A DNA stretch of 64,000 nt, from the NCBI RefSeq assembly GCF_963666015.1, contig NZ_OY762555.1, positions 2,542,001-2,606,000 on the forward strand. Reading direction: 5' to 3'. The position numbers and the translations under genes were made by a program. Numbering within the stretch: position 1 is the first letter of the stretch; the number at the start of each line of letters is the position of its first letter. Source of the DNA: an uncultured Sphaerochaeta sp. (GTDB lineage Bacteria; Spirochaetota; Spirochaetia; Sphaerochaetales; Sphaerochaetaceae). Below, in pieces: positions 1 to 9,130 of the stretch. The notes beneath the pieces are model-generated. The model worked only from the letters and a program-made list of their open reading frames with translations. It had not been told where the DNA came from and did no database searches.

Positions 1-1107
1 TTCTTCAAATTTTTTTATCTGGGACTGGAGAAGTTGTACTTGTCGTCTGTTCTCCTCTATCTCTGTTTGTGAGCGGAACAATACTGAATTCAACGATTCA
101 GGCAGAGGTAGTCCATATCGTTTGCACAACAGTTCAACCATGCTGGAAATTGAGGCAAGATACTGTGTTCCTGCGCGGTGTTCTCCTAAAAAAGAGAAGA
201 ATGCTTCCCAGATTGAATCATCGCTAATCGAGCTTTTTATGATCTTCCGGAGTTTCATATCTATGGAAAAAGGACTTTGCTTGAATGTTGCCCGGATTTC
301 TTCTACTCCATGGATGGTTATCAGGCGGGTGAGAATCTGGTCGAGCAAGCTCCTGACTCCTCCTTCCTCATTCAGGTCTTTCGTCTGAGTCTCCAAAAAG
401 AGTCCGCACGGTGTTGTCTTCAGTGTGCTGATCGCCTCTTCAATCAAGGTCCTACGGAGAATTGAACCATGTTGTGGACAGATCATATTCAGTGGATAGC
501 TGTCCAGAAGATCCATTGCTGATGTTAGAATATCATGGCTTGGCATATAAACTTCATGGAATGCAATCATACCATCCAAATAATCCTCATCAGCATAGAG
601 ATGCCAATCAGCGGTGACAGAACCGAACAGGTCCCCACTTAGCAAGACCTGCTGCTTGGGAAGGTAGCTCATGATTGCACCAGGGAAATGTAAGTAGGGT
701 GTAAAGATGAATCCTATGCTTTCTCCACTCTTCATCGTATATGAGAATCTATGGTAGTTCACTCGGTAGAAAGGACTCTTTATTCCGTAGTATTGGATTA
801 ACAGGGCAGCACGCTCATGGCAACAGATAACACCTTTGAACCCAGCTTTTTCAAAGAGAGGGATGGCCATGCATAGGTCAGGATCCTGATGGCTGCAGAC
901 AATCGCCTCCAGTTGTGAGATGGGAATCAGACTTTTCACTTTCTCGATGACAATCTCTCCATCGAGTGCCGATCCAGGGTCAAACAGAATCCCCTTCTTC
1001 CCACTAATATAGAGATATGGGTTACATTGCAGGTACTTATGGGTGTTCTCTGAACCAACCCAGTAGAGATTATCTGTAATTTCCACAGGTTTGGAGAGGT
1101 CATTCAT
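1..1107 (-). CDS. MBL-fold di-iron sensor protein, partial (probable signalling output beyond the edge)
   Basis: The gene is open from its ATG at 1107 to the left edge, at least 369 residues. The first ~215 residues are a metallo-beta-lactamase fold of the flavodiiron/ODP type. Likely metal ligands are visible: H73, D75 and D77 in a CSHQDPD motif, H140 in LHFPG, D159 in LSGDLFG and H213 in CPQHGS. The usual HxExDH motif is altered (Glu to Asp, last His to Leu). Residues ~220-340 look helical, and the visible end (EIEENRRQVQLLQSQIKKFEE region) is a signalling coiled coil. Related family proteins carry a GGDEF cyclase or chemotaxis output there, but the output is not in this window. The ATG overlaps the stop of the upstream gene as ATGA, so the two are probably co-translated. 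Confidence 0.75.
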   Translation of the reverse strand, partial: MNDLSKPVEITDNLYWVGSENTHKYLQCNPYLYISGKKGILFDPGSALDGEIVIEKVKSLIPISQLEAIVCSHQDPDLCMAIPLFEKAGFKGVICCHERAALLIQYYGIKSPFYRVNYHRFSYTMKSGESIGFIFTPYLHFPGAIMSYLPKQQVLLSGDLFGSVTADWHLYADEDYLDGMIAFHEVYMPSHDILTSAMDLLDSYPLNMICPQHGSILRRTLIEEAISTLKTTPCGLFLETQTKDLNEEGGVRSLLDQILTRLITIHGVEEIRATFKQSPFSIDMKLRKIIKSSISDDSIWEAFFSFLGEHRAGTQYLASISSMVELLCKRYGLPLPESLNSVLFRSQTEIEENRRQVQLLQSQIKKFEE

Positions 1108-4100
1108 TGGTCGCTCCTCTTGTCGTAGAAATACGTCTGGAGTATTTCATAACTTTGTTTCAATCGTGGTTGGTACACCGGTTGGTTCCAGGGATCCCAT
1201 ATGAATGAAATACCTGGAATACGGTCAGTCATCGTTCCACTCGCTTTTTCTATGACCAAGGCGCTGAGCACCAGACTGTCCGTTGCAGATGTGGTTATTA
1301 CATCCCTGAGTGGGTCGCTGTAGTAGATTCCCTCATCATCCAAAACTTGCAGAGAAGATGGGTCACTGATATTGATCCGTGTCCACGGGATTCTCACGGT
1401 AAGTACATTGCCTTCACTGTACCAATGGTTGGTTGATCCTAGAAGGTCACCATACCGTAAATGGCTTGCGTCCTCGTAGTGGGGCTCAATGATGGTGCCG
1501 TCCTCAAGCGCGCGCTTCTTGTTGATCAATTTTACCAACGGGGTGAACTGTCCTTCACTTCGTAGCTCAGGGGATGTTGAAAAGTGATAACGAGTATAGT
1601 TTGCTTCATCCAAGGCAAGAAGCTGGGAGTCATCTTCTGAATTGATCAACACTACGTATTCCATTCCAGATGATGCCTCATAAGGAAGATCAGGGGTATA
1701 TCTGAGCTCCCCTCTATCGCGATAGAGAGTATCAATCCCAATAATCAGTTTTTCATTTTCAAGGTGTATAGGACGTGAAAATGTGAAGTCAAACCAGAGG
1801 AAGGAAGCATCGGAACGAACTTCCAAAGTTTTGATGAAATCCTGTGTTCCCGTAACTACCGTGCTTCGTCTAGGTTTTATCGCCTCATTAGCCAAGATTC
1901 CATAGTTCTGTTCTGGGTCAATTGCATTATGCCAGAGTATCTGACGGTCGTAGGGAATCATATACGGTTCGGTGGTCCACGTCTTTTTTGCCCACTCATC
2001 CATCCATGCGAAGATGATTCCCCCGCTATAACCCTCCCTCTCAATGGCTTCAAACATGCGGATGATCATCTCCCCTTGCTCTCGCTCACTCAGCCCACCA
2101 TGATGGTACCCATCGGGGCTGTAATGGGCATTGCCCATGCCGGTAGCTATGCCGAATTCTGCAACCACTGCTGGATACCTCTGGTGACCCTCCATGAATG
2201 CTTTTAGGTACCCACCATAGCGAAGGCGGCCCTCTTCATCTTCATATGCATTGTATGAGGGATCGTTGTTCATGAAGTCTGGATAGTTGGGGTAGATATG
2301 ATACGAGCCGAAGAGCCCAGTCTTGTTTTTCTCACCCAATACCAGATGATTGATATCTACCGTGGAGCGGTCATTGTACTCATTCTTTTTCACCCCGAAC
2401 TCATCCCTTTCCGATTCATGGGTGAGATAGTCCAAGGTAGGCCAGTTGACGATGGAAACGGGATGTTGCCATCCATAGGTTTTCTCCTCATACTCAAGGA
2501 GGTAATCACAACTCTGGGCAAGCCAGGACTCCGTGGGTGTAGCGTCTTCGGTTGTGCTGATGTAGTTACCAATGAAGCGGTATCCTTCATGTTGGTGGTC
2601 AGTCTCTTCCACCTCATGTGGCTCAAGTTCCCGACCTACCAGATATCCAATGACGTATGAGGAAATGTCCTGACGATACGTGCCGTATGCCCTGCCTCTT
2701 CGCTCACTGATGTCAGCATTCCCATGGATGGCATCGACTACATTGCGGATCTCCTCTTCAAAAGCTTGTTGATAGGCTTCCCGTAAATAATCATGCCCAG
2801 GAGGTTCCTCTTCCGGCCATACTTCCTGCATCAGATAGATAGGCATGTCTGGATGGAGCCGATTATAGAGGGAGAATGCGTTGTAGAACTCAGGATCGAG
2901 CAAGGTATAGATCCGCAGTGTGTTGATGCCCATCTCCCCCATTTGCACCAGATACCGATAATAGAGGCTCTGGTCCTTAGGAAATTCAGTAAACCATTTA
3001 CCCGGGGTGGCCGTGCCTAGGTTCATGCCATAGACAAAGAAAGGTTGCCACGTTTCGTTGTTGTAGAGCAGCAACTCTCTGGAGGTTGCTCTGGCTACAA
3101 CTTTGGTTTGGTCAATGATAGTAGTGTCTTGCGTCAGGCTTGGCATCTGAAATGCCTTTCTCTCTTCTGCTTCCCGGAAGATGGAGGAGAGTAGGGGTAG
3201 GTAGTGTTTCCAGTAGAAGAGCTCATCCTCTTTGGCTGTTCTTTCCATGAACCATTGCATACCTTTCAACTGGGAAAAGCGAAGTTTCCTGCTACTGTAG
3301 GCCCAGTTCCCGCTGAAATAATATGCCCTGTGATTTGCAGTCTCTTTTAGTTGTATGGCAGGAAAGGTGGTTTCCAGTCCATAGGATTGAAGCAAGGTTT
3401 CCCCTTCTTCTGTGAGGTCAAGCGTATAATTTGCAAGTACTTTTGTTCCATCCAGTGGTTCTGCTATGTCAAAGACCATTTCATAGGAAATTGAGCCGGA
3501 AAGCCCCAAGGTCCTTATTCCATCCTCCGTATAGGAGAACTGCATTTCATTAGGTCCCAATAACTGCTTGCTGGGTAGTACAATTACCTCATCTTGAATG
3601 TTGTAGAGGACGATTCCGCTCCCTGTATAGTTCCAAGCATCAGCATGCATCTCACGGATCCAAGAGGGGGTTTCCCCCTTGCTCGAGAGGTCATGTACGT
3701 ACATGCCGGTCCATCCTGTCCATCTCGTTCCCAGAAGTTCATACATTTGTGCTTGTACATAGGATGGGGTAGGGGTTGCAAAGGTGTTGTATTCTGCTAT
3801 AACAGTGCTACTCTCCTCCCTGTTCAGGAACTTTCTGATCTCTTTCGCATCCTGATCACTGGAGCCGCCCCAAATGAGGTTGCTCTCTCCTTGGGGCTGT
3901 TCTATTCGACTGAAGCCTTCCCCGGATTTGTAAATGCCATAGGTATCGGTAATGTAGAGAAGATTGGTGAGTGGGTCCAATCCTGTAAGATCTACAATCG
4001 GTTGTTCGCGATCTGGATGATAGCCTAGATAACGCTCTTGTGCATCGAAAATGGTTCCCCCACTTGTGGGATATGCGTGATGGGCAAGAAACCAAGCAAG

Positions 4101-4289
4101 CCCTTCATGTTGGAGTGCTGGCTTTTGAGGTACTGTTTTATCATATACAGAGACAACCAGGTCTTTAGTAGGTTGTATGCAGTGAAGAAAATATGGGAGG
4201 GCAAGCAAAAACACGAGGAAGGCAAGTATTGCCATCAGGACCCACGGGCTTGCCTTTCCCGGTTTCCTTCGGTTCTTTCTTGGTTTCAT
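1104..4289 (-). CDS. Membrane-anchored glycoside hydrolase-like protein (clan GH-A type barrel)
   Basis: A 1061-residue protein with a basic N-terminus, one membrane segment at ~15-36 and a large extracytoplasmic body. Residues ~415-760 resemble a (beta/alpha)8 glycosidase barrel: FVYGMNLG, the GINTLRIY strand, a putative acid/base in GRELEP (~555), and a putative nucleophile in VVAEFGIATG (~712). The exact GH family was not recognised. The ~150-250 region could be a glutamine-amidotransferase-like domain as in trimeric beta-galactosidases, but that is weak. A GTG one codon upstream is possible. There is no Shine-Dalgarno; a TATACT hexamer ends 8 nt before the ATG. It overlaps the sensor gene by 4 bp, hinting that polysaccharide turnover is linked to that signal. 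Confidence 0.65.
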   Translation of the reverse strand: MKPRKNRRKPGKASPWVLMAILAFLVFLLALPYFLHCIQPTKDLVVSVYDKTVPQKPALQHEGLAWFLAHHAYPTSGGTIFDAQERYLGYHPDREQPIVDLTGLDPLTNLLYITDTYGIYKSGEGFSRIEQPQGESNLIWGGSSDQDAKEIRKFLNREESSTVIAEYNTFATPTPSYVQAQMYELLGTRWTGWTGMYVHDLSSKGETPSWIREMHADAWNYTGSGIVLYNIQDEVIVLPSKQLLGPNEMQFSYTEDGIRTLGLSGSISYEMVFDIAEPLDGTKVLANYTLDLTEEGETLLQSYGLETTFPAIQLKETANHRAYYFSGNWAYSSRKLRFSQLKGMQWFMERTAKEDELFYWKHYLPLLSSIFREAEERKAFQMPSLTQDTTIIDQTKVVARATSRELLLYNNETWQPFFVYGMNLGTATPGKWFTEFPKDQSLYYRYLVQMGEMGINTLRIYTLLDPEFYNAFSLYNRLHPDMPIYLMQEVWPEEEPPGHDYLREAYQQAFEEEIRNVVDAIHGNADISERRGRAYGTYRQDISSYVIGYLVGRELEPHEVEETDHQHEGYRFIGNYISTTEDATPTESWLAQSCDYLLEYEEKTYGWQHPVSIVNWPTLDYLTHESERDEFGVKKNEYNDRSTVDINHLVLGEKNKTGLFGSYHIYPNYPDFMNNDPSYNAYEDEEGRLRYGGYLKAFMEGHQRYPAVVAEFGIATGMGNAHYSPDGYHHGGLSEREQGEMIIRMFEAIEREGYSGGIIFAWMDEWAKKTWTTEPYMIPYDRQILWHNAIDPEQNYGILANEAIKPRRSTVVTGTQDFIKTLEVRSDASFLWFDFTFSRPIHLENEKLIIGIDTLYRDRGELRYTPDLPYEASSGMEYVVLINSEDDSQLLALDEANYTRYHFSTSPELRSEGQFTPLVKLINKKRALEDGTIIEPHYEDASHLRYGDLLGSTNHWYSEGNVLTVRIPWTRINISDPSSLQVLDDEGIYYSDPLRDVITTSATDSLVLSALVIEKASGTMTDRIPGISFIWDPWNQPVYQPRLKQSYEILQTYFYDKRSDQ

Positions 4290-4296
4290 CACTACC

Positions 4297-4302
4297 AGTA
4301 TA
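4297..4302 (-). promoter_or_regulatory. -10 hexamer TATACT of the glycosidase-like gene, leaderless geometry
   Basis: On the minus strand TATACT is followed by 7 nt and then the ATG at 4289. The predicted transcript start falls on or next to the start codon. The -35 match is poor (TTCGTT at 17 bp). Confidence 0.45.
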
Positions 4303-4396
4303 CGCGTAAGAGGCAGTAAAACGAAAGGAAAAGTTCACCTATTGGCCGAATCAGAGTTCTCTGGGTATATTAGGTTTCTAGTAAGAGGAGTCAATA

Positions 4397-4831
4397 ATGA
4401 GCGATACTCATACGTATACCACCCGCGTTGAGTGGACAAAAGAGAGACGGGCAGCTCTCTCATCCCCTGCCTTGCCCACCATTGAAGTTGCAACGCCTGC
4501 CAATTTCCCTGGAGGCCATGAAGGTATATGGTCCCCTGAGCATCTCTATACTGCAGCTGCAGAGATCTGCTTGATGACCACCTTTCTCTCTCTTGCAGAG
4601 AAAACAAAGCTTGTATTCAAGAGCTACAAGAGTGAAGCTTCTGGGACTATGGAGAAAGCTGAGAAGGGTTTTCGCATGACCCGTATCAACATCAAGCCAA
4701 CGGTGGTCATTGCTGATGAAAAGCTAAAAGAGAAGACACACACTTTGCTTGAGAAAGCCGAGAAGTACTGCCTCATCTCTAATTCGATGAAAACTGAAGT
4801 AACTATTGAACCAATGGTTCTGGTCTCCTAG
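4397..4831 (+). CDS. OsmC/Ohr family protein
   Basis: The protein has 144 residues, typical of OsmC-fold thiol peroxidases and their relatives. The two family cysteines are visible, one in AEICLMTTFL (~56) and one in EKYCLISNSM (~127), so a redox role against organic hydroperoxides or persulfides is plausible. A good Shine-Dalgarno (AAGAGGAG) precedes the ATG. It is divergent from the glycosidase gene and 62 bp upstream of the ABC exporter operon. The substrate cannot be told from sequence. Confidence 0.8.
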   Translation: MSDTHTYTTRVEWTKERRAALSSPALPTIEVATPANFPGGHEGIWSPEHLYTAAAEICLMTTFLSLAEKTKLVFKSYKSEASGTMEKAEKGFRMTRINIKPTVVIADEKLKEKTHTLLEKAEKYCLISNSMKTEVTIEPMVLVS

Positions 4832-4893
4832 AAATATGACATTTGTCACTGAACAATAACACTCTTCTGCTTGTATACTCTCTATAGAGGTAC

Positions 4894-5838
4894 ATGATTA
4901 TGCTGTTACAGGTAGACGAAGTCATTAAACGGTTTGGATCGACCCTTGCCCTGGATTGCTGTTCCATGCAGGTGGAGGCTGGGGAGGTTATTGGGCTACT
5001 CGGGCCTAATGGAGCAGGTAAAACTACGTGTATCCGCTCCATCATAGGACTGATTCCCATTGATGAGGGATCTATTACGGTTTTCTCACAAAACCAAGAT
5101 GGGAGAAACCGGGAGATTCGGCGTAATATCGGGTATGTTACCCAGGAAATCACCATCTATGAGCAGATGAGTGGGAGAGATAACCTCGCCTTTTTCGCGT
5201 CACTCTATGGGATGGATAAGCTCTCCATTGCAAGACGTATTGAAGAGGTAGCTCAGGTAATCGGACTTGAAGGCCGGCTTGATGACAAACCCAAGCACTA
5301 TAGTGGTGGAATGAAGCGTAGGCTCAATATTGGTTGTGCCTTGATGCATCGACCAAGCCTTATCATCATGGATGAGCCTACCGTCGGTATTGATCCCCAG
5401 TCACGTTCCTTTATACTCAGTTTTGTTAAACAGCTTGCCAAGGAAGGCAGTACCATTATCTACACCTCCCATTATATAGAGGAAGTGGAAGCGGTAGCCT
5501 CGCGAATTTATATCATGGATAGTGGCCATATGATCGCCCAGGGCACCCTCCCTGAATTGATCGCCCGGATCCAGGGAGATCACTTCATAGAGGTTGAGGT
5601 TCGCATTGCAAGCGAGGAGAAGAAACAACAGCTCTTGCGTTTACCTGATGTAAAAGAGGTAGCTCTGGAGGGAACTCGCTACAGGATAGTAGTGCCAGGA
5701 GGAATTCCGGTATTGGACAAGGTTGTCCTAATCCTCAGTGAGCAGGGCTTGGTGAGGATAAACACCAAGCAACCCAATCTTGAGGATGTCTTCCTGACGC
5801 TTACAGGCAAACAACTTCGTGATGAGGTCCAGTCATGA
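4894..5838 (+). CDS. ABC-2 type exporter ATP-binding protein
   Basis: The protein has 314 residues. Walker A is GPNGAGKTT (~35-43), the Q-loop is in YVTQE, the ABC signature is YSGGMKRRL and Walker B is LIIMDEPTVGID. A C-terminal extension of ~90 residues is typical of DrrA/CcmA-like exporters. It is the first gene of a run in which each gene overlaps the next, pairing it with the two permeases that follow and the two-component system after them. The substrate is unknown; lipids, drugs or peptides are typical of the family. ATG at 4900 is an alternative start. Confidence 0.9.
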   Translation: MIMLLQVDEVIKRFGSTLALDCCSMQVEAGEVIGLLGPNGAGKTTCIRSIIGLIPIDEGSITVFSQNQDGRNREIRRNIGYVTQEITIYEQMSGRDNLAFFASLYGMDKLSIARRIEEVAQVIGLEGRLDDKPKHYSGGMKRRLNIGCALMHRPSLIIMDEPTVGIDPQSRSFILSFVKQLAKEGSTIIYTSHYIEEVEAVASRIYIMDSGHMIAQGTLPELIARIQGDHFIEVEVRIASEEKKQQLLRLPDVKEVALEGTRYRIVVPGGIPVLDKVVLILSEQGLVRINTKQPNLEDVFLTLTGKQLRDEVQS

Positions 5839-6566
5839 TTGCCTTCCAGTTGAAACGCAGCAGCAGAGATCTAGTAGGACAAGCCGTCCTGATCCTCTTC
5901 CCCCTGATACTGATTTTCTTTTTTGACTACCTCTATAAGAACATCAGCATTGAGACAGGAATGGGAATGGGGGGACAGTCCCGTATAACGGCATTGGCAA
6001 TTGGGTTTGCCTTGACCTTCCAGATCTATGGTTCGGCACTCAGTTTTGAGACATTGGCTGAGGACCTGTTCTCCCCGATGCATGATCGGATATTCGCTTC
6101 CCCTGCTGATATACGATCAATTGTGCTTTCCATTCTTCTCAGTTCCATCATAATAAGCTTCCTCCAATCTTCCATCCTGCTTCTGTTTTCAAGCATCATC
6201 CTAGGGGCTTCATTCCCTTCCCTCCCATTGGTTATGTTGGTGTTGCTGGTTTCAGTTATATTCAACCAACTCCTGGGTACTGTACTCATGTTGCTAACTG
6301 GCGGTGTAAAGACCGCGAATATGGTTACCACCATCTATGGTTCACTTGTTCCCATGGCTGTAGGGCTCTATTTTCCACTACCCCAGGGAACGTTTTTCCG
6401 ACTGTTGCGATTGTACGGTACTCCCATGAGTCTGGCTAATACTGCCAGTCTTGCGGTGATGGAGGGAAATCTTCGGCTCTTCCTTATCTGCCTTGTCTCC
6501 TTATTATCCTTGATTGTGTTGTTGTTCTTCTGTCTGAGGCCCTTAGTTAGGAGAATAAGCATATGA
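5835..6566 (+). CDS. ABC-2 type transporter permease
   Basis: A 243-residue integral membrane protein with about six hydrophobic segments (for example ~17-35, ~95-120, ~135-155, ~215-235). The loop ending in FASPADIR is characteristic of ABC-2 permeases. It starts on the ATGA overlap with the ATPase gene and ends on an ATGA overlap with the second permease, so the two probably form a heterodimeric membrane unit. Confidence 0.85.
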   Translation: MIAFQLKRSSRDLVGQAVLILFPLILIFFFDYLYKNISIETGMGMGGQSRITALAIGFALTFQIYGSALSFETLAEDLFSPMHDRIFASPADIRSIVLSILLSSIIISFLQSSILLLFSSIILGASFPSLPLVMLVLLVSVIFNQLLGTVLMLLTGGVKTANMVTTIYGSLVPMAVGLYFPLPQGTFFRLLRLYGTPMSLANTASLAVMEGNLRLFLICLVSLLSLIVLLFFCLRPLVRRISI

Positions 6567-7240
6567 GTATTTTCATCTTTTCGTTGAAGGAAAACCTTCG
6601 TCAGAAATTAACACTCCCTTTGTTGTTGCTCTTCCCTCTGGTCCTCCTTCTGGTTCCCAGCATGCCAGGTTCCTTGCCGATGGCGTTCAGTCTGTTTGGA
6701 CTGCTCAACTTCTACTCGGCGTTCTTGTTGGTACGAACTGTTGCGGAAGACCGGATGCATGGGGTTCTTGTGAGAATTGCGTCCTCTCCCCTCAGTCATG
6801 CCCGCTATCTCTCCAGCCATCTGGCAGCTGGGACACTGTTGCTGATAGCCCAAAGCTTGGTCCTGATCATTGCCTCGCTCATTGTGTATGGAAGAGCTAC
6901 CACCAATTACCTGTTGCTCTTCATCCTTTATAGTGCCTATAGTGTCATGACACTGTCATTCTCCTTGGCATGGAATACCATGTTTCGTTCTTACACTACC
7001 AGCTTTGCGCTTTTCAGTGGGGTAGGTTCAATCCTCTGCCTGATCAGTGGTCTTACGTTTCCTCTTCGGTTCCTGCCTCCTGCCATGCAACGAATGGTCC
7101 GAGTGCTACCTACCTATTGGCTTGCCCATGGCCTAGAAGCCCTCTATGAGCAAGCGGGAGCTTCTCTGTTGTTCGCTGTTGTGATACTCTTGATATTTGC
7201 AGGGATATTTCTCTTGGTAGGAAGTAGAAGGAGGCTGTAG
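6563..7240 (+). CDS. ABC-2 type transporter permease, second subunit
   Basis: The protein has 225 residues and about six membrane segments. The motif GVLVRIASSPLSHARYLSSHL (~66-86) is the usual ABC-2 membrane-proximal loop. It overlaps the preceding permease by 4 bp. It is followed within 6 nt by the histidine kinase gene, which makes the kinase a likely controller of this exporter. Confidence 0.85.
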   Translation: MSIFIFSLKENLRQKLTLPLLLLFPLVLLLVPSMPGSLPMAFSLFGLLNFYSAFLLVRTVAEDRMHGVLVRIASSPLSHARYLSSHLAAGTLLLIAQSLVLIIASLIVYGRATTNYLLLFILYSAYSVMTLSFSLAWNTMFRSYTTSFALFSGVGSILCLISGLTFPLRFLPPAMQRMVRVLPTYWLAHGLEALYEQAGASLLFAVVILLIFAGIFLLVGSRRRL

Positions 7241-7246
7241 GGACTG

Positions 7247-8341
7247 GTGGATAGGAGAGTAACGATAGAGAGCAAGCACCTCTTCCGGATTGTCTTGGGT
7301 GTGTTGCTGTCTCTTGTGTTCTTCCTGCGTTACCGCTTGATGGATCCCCCCTTGCTTCTGGTCCTCCTCTTGGTCGTCTTTTCGCTGATGCTTCGCTGGC
7401 GATTTTCGTATTCATCTGCATGGATGCTCATCGATGCCTCCTTATTGACGATGCTTTCCCTCTTTTTACCTGAGGCAACCCTCTTGCTCTCGCTCTATCT
7501 TTTCTATTTTGCTTCACATAGGAATTTGCTTTTCTGCATTCCCTTTGCTGTATACTTGGTAGTTGTTCTTCAGGGACTTGAGATACTTGTCCCGCTCTTT
7601 TCACTGCTCCTTGGAGTTCTGGTGGGATTCTGGGAGCTGGAGCGGATGCAACTGATAAAAGAAGCAGATGAATACCGACTTCGCTCACACCTCCTGGCGG
7701 CAGATACTGAGCACTTACTCTTGGATTATGCCGATGCCCAGTATCTCTCCCGTCTTCAGGAACGAGAGCAAATTGCCCAGATCCTGCATGACAGTTTGGG
7801 GCATGAGTTGACTGCAGCTCACCTCAGTATAAAAGCACTCGAAATGCTTCTTGAAAAAGAAGATATACAGAAAGCCAAGATGAGTCAGAAGAAGATTGAG
7901 CAGCGACTCTCCTCTGCATTGGCGCAACTTAAGCTTGCGGTTAGGCAACTGGAACCGGATGAGAAGCAAGTGGAGCGATCCATTGCCAGGCTCTTTGAGG
8001 AGTTTGTTTACCCTGTACAGTATACGATTCGTGGAGATGTCGCCCTCGTCCCTCCCGCGTTGCAACAGATACTACATTCCGCAATCAAGGAGGCTTTGAC
8101 CAATGTGGCAAAACATGCAAAACCTACGAAGGTTTCTGCTTCTCTTGATGTCAATACTACCTTGGTGCAACTCACCATGGAGAATGATGGGGTGATTGAA
8201 CAGACGCCCTCTGGTACAGGGAACGGATTGCGTTATTTACGACGGAGGGTTGAACGCATGGGAGGAAGCATGTCGATTCAAAAAGGACATCAGTTTAAGT
8301 TGCTTATATCCATTCCGGTCAGAGGAGAGATAGGGGTATGA
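7247..8341 (+). CDS. Sensor histidine kinase, NarX/LiaS type (HisKA_3)
   Basis: The protein has 364 residues. The N-terminal ~130 are hydrophobic with about six membrane spans and almost no extracytoplasmic domain, as in intramembrane-sensing kinases. The dimerisation/phosphoacceptor helix carries QILHDSLGHELTAAHL, with the phosphorylated His in LHDSLGH (~180). The ATPase domain shows the N-box in ALTNVAKHA and a G-box in GTGNGLRYLRRRV. The start is GTG, behind AGGAGG. It overlaps its response regulator by ATGA. Such kinases next to ABC-2 exporters usually sense envelope stress, but the signal here is unknown. Confidence 0.88.
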   Translation: MDRRVTIESKHLFRIVLGVLLSLVFFLRYRLMDPPLLLVLLLVVFSLMLRWRFSYSSAWMLIDASLLTMLSLFLPEATLLLSLYLFYFASHRNLLFCIPFAVYLVVVLQGLEILVPLFSLLLGVLVGFWELERMQLIKEADEYRLRSHLLAADTEHLLLDYADAQYLSRLQEREQIAQILHDSLGHELTAAHLSIKALEMLLEKEDIQKAKMSQKKIEQRLSSALAQLKLAVRQLEPDEKQVERSIARLFEEFVYPVQYTIRGDVALVPPALQQILHSAIKEALTNVAKHAKPTKVSASLDVNTTLVQLTMENDGVIEQTPSGTGNGLRYLRRRVERMGGSMSIQKGHQFKLLISIPVRGEIGV

Positions 8342-8949
8342 GGATTCTGTTGGTTGATGATGATGCCTTGGTGCTGGAGAGTTTGGAGATCTTACTCTCT
8401 GGTGATGCCCAGCTGCAGATTGTTGGAGCCCTTTCCCACGGAGGAGAGGCACTTTCCTTTCTTGAACAAACCCAGGTAGACGTAATCCTCCTTGATATCC
8501 AGATGCCGGTAATGGATGGTATCGAGGTAGCCCAAAGGATTCGAAGCAAGTATCCGAAGGTTAAGATCTTGATGTTGACCACCTTTTCAGACTATCGAAC
8601 GCTCCACCGATGCCTGGAAGTGGGTGCAAGTGGTTTTCTGCTCAAGAGTGATGATACTGAGAAGCAAATCATGACGATCAAGGCAGTATATCAGGGCTTG
8701 CCTGTCATCAGCGAGCAGGCTCTCAAGCAGTTTTCGGAGCAACAGATGTTCTCCTCTCTCAGTAATCGTGAGAACGAGGTGCTCTTGCAAGTTGCCCAGG
8801 GGCTTAGCAACAAGGAAATTGCCGATAGGCTTTGCCTAAGTGAGGGGACAGTTCGAAACTGTATATCGGTGATGCTGGAGAAGTTGGGGTTGCGTGACCG
8901 TACCCAACTTGCCATCTTTTATTGGCAACGAAAGAGCGAGGGGAGGTAA
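8338..8949 (+). CDS. NarL/LuxR family response regulator
   Basis: The protein has 203 residues. The receiver domain (1-120) has DDD near the N-terminus, phosphoacceptor Asp in ILLDIQMPVMDG (~54) and Lys in FLLKSDD. The C-terminal LuxR-type helix-turn-helix includes LSNRENEVLLQVAQG, NKEIADRLCLSEGTVRN and a final KLGLRDRTQL. It is the cognate partner of the overlapping kinase gene and probably regulates the exporter operon. Confidence 0.9.
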   Translation: MRILLVDDDALVLESLEILLSGDAQLQIVGALSHGGEALSFLEQTQVDVILLDIQMPVMDGIEVAQRIRSKYPKVKILMLTTFSDYRTLHRCLEVGASGFLLKSDDTEKQIMTIKAVYQGLPVISEQALKQFSEQQMFSSLSNRENEVLLQVAQGLSNKEIADRLCLSEGTVRNCISVMLEKLGLRDRTQLAIFYWQRKSEGR

Positions 8950-8950
8950 G

Positions 8951-9130
8951 ATGCGCGATATCATTATCTTGGTTACTGTCTACCTGGTAGCAGCGGTCTT
9001 GGCGATTGTGGGGATTCTCGGGCTTCTCAAGCATCATACGCCAGCTGCTAAGAAACCTATCCATGAAAAGGTGTCCAGTGAAGATATGCTCTATGGCTGG
9101 GGGAAAGAGGAAGAGGAAAAGGGAAGATGA
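8951..9130 (+). CDS. Small single-span membrane protein
   Basis: A 59-residue protein with one N-terminal membrane helix (~4-26), then a short charged tail rich in Lys and Glu. GGGAGG lies directly before the ATG. Its stop overlaps the ATG of the next gene (ATGA), and it follows the response regulator by one base, so it is translated as part of the operon. It has no recognisable family. An accessory or feedback role for the kinase or the exporter is possible but unsupported. Confidence 0.6.
   Translation: MRDIIILVTVYLVAAVLAIVGILGLLKHHTPAAKKPIHEKVSSEDMLYGWGKEEEEKGR

Noticed and set aside
3594..4319. Open frames on the plus strand over the glycosidase-like gene
   Set aside because: They lie antisense to a long coding region, lack ribosome sites and have no family features.
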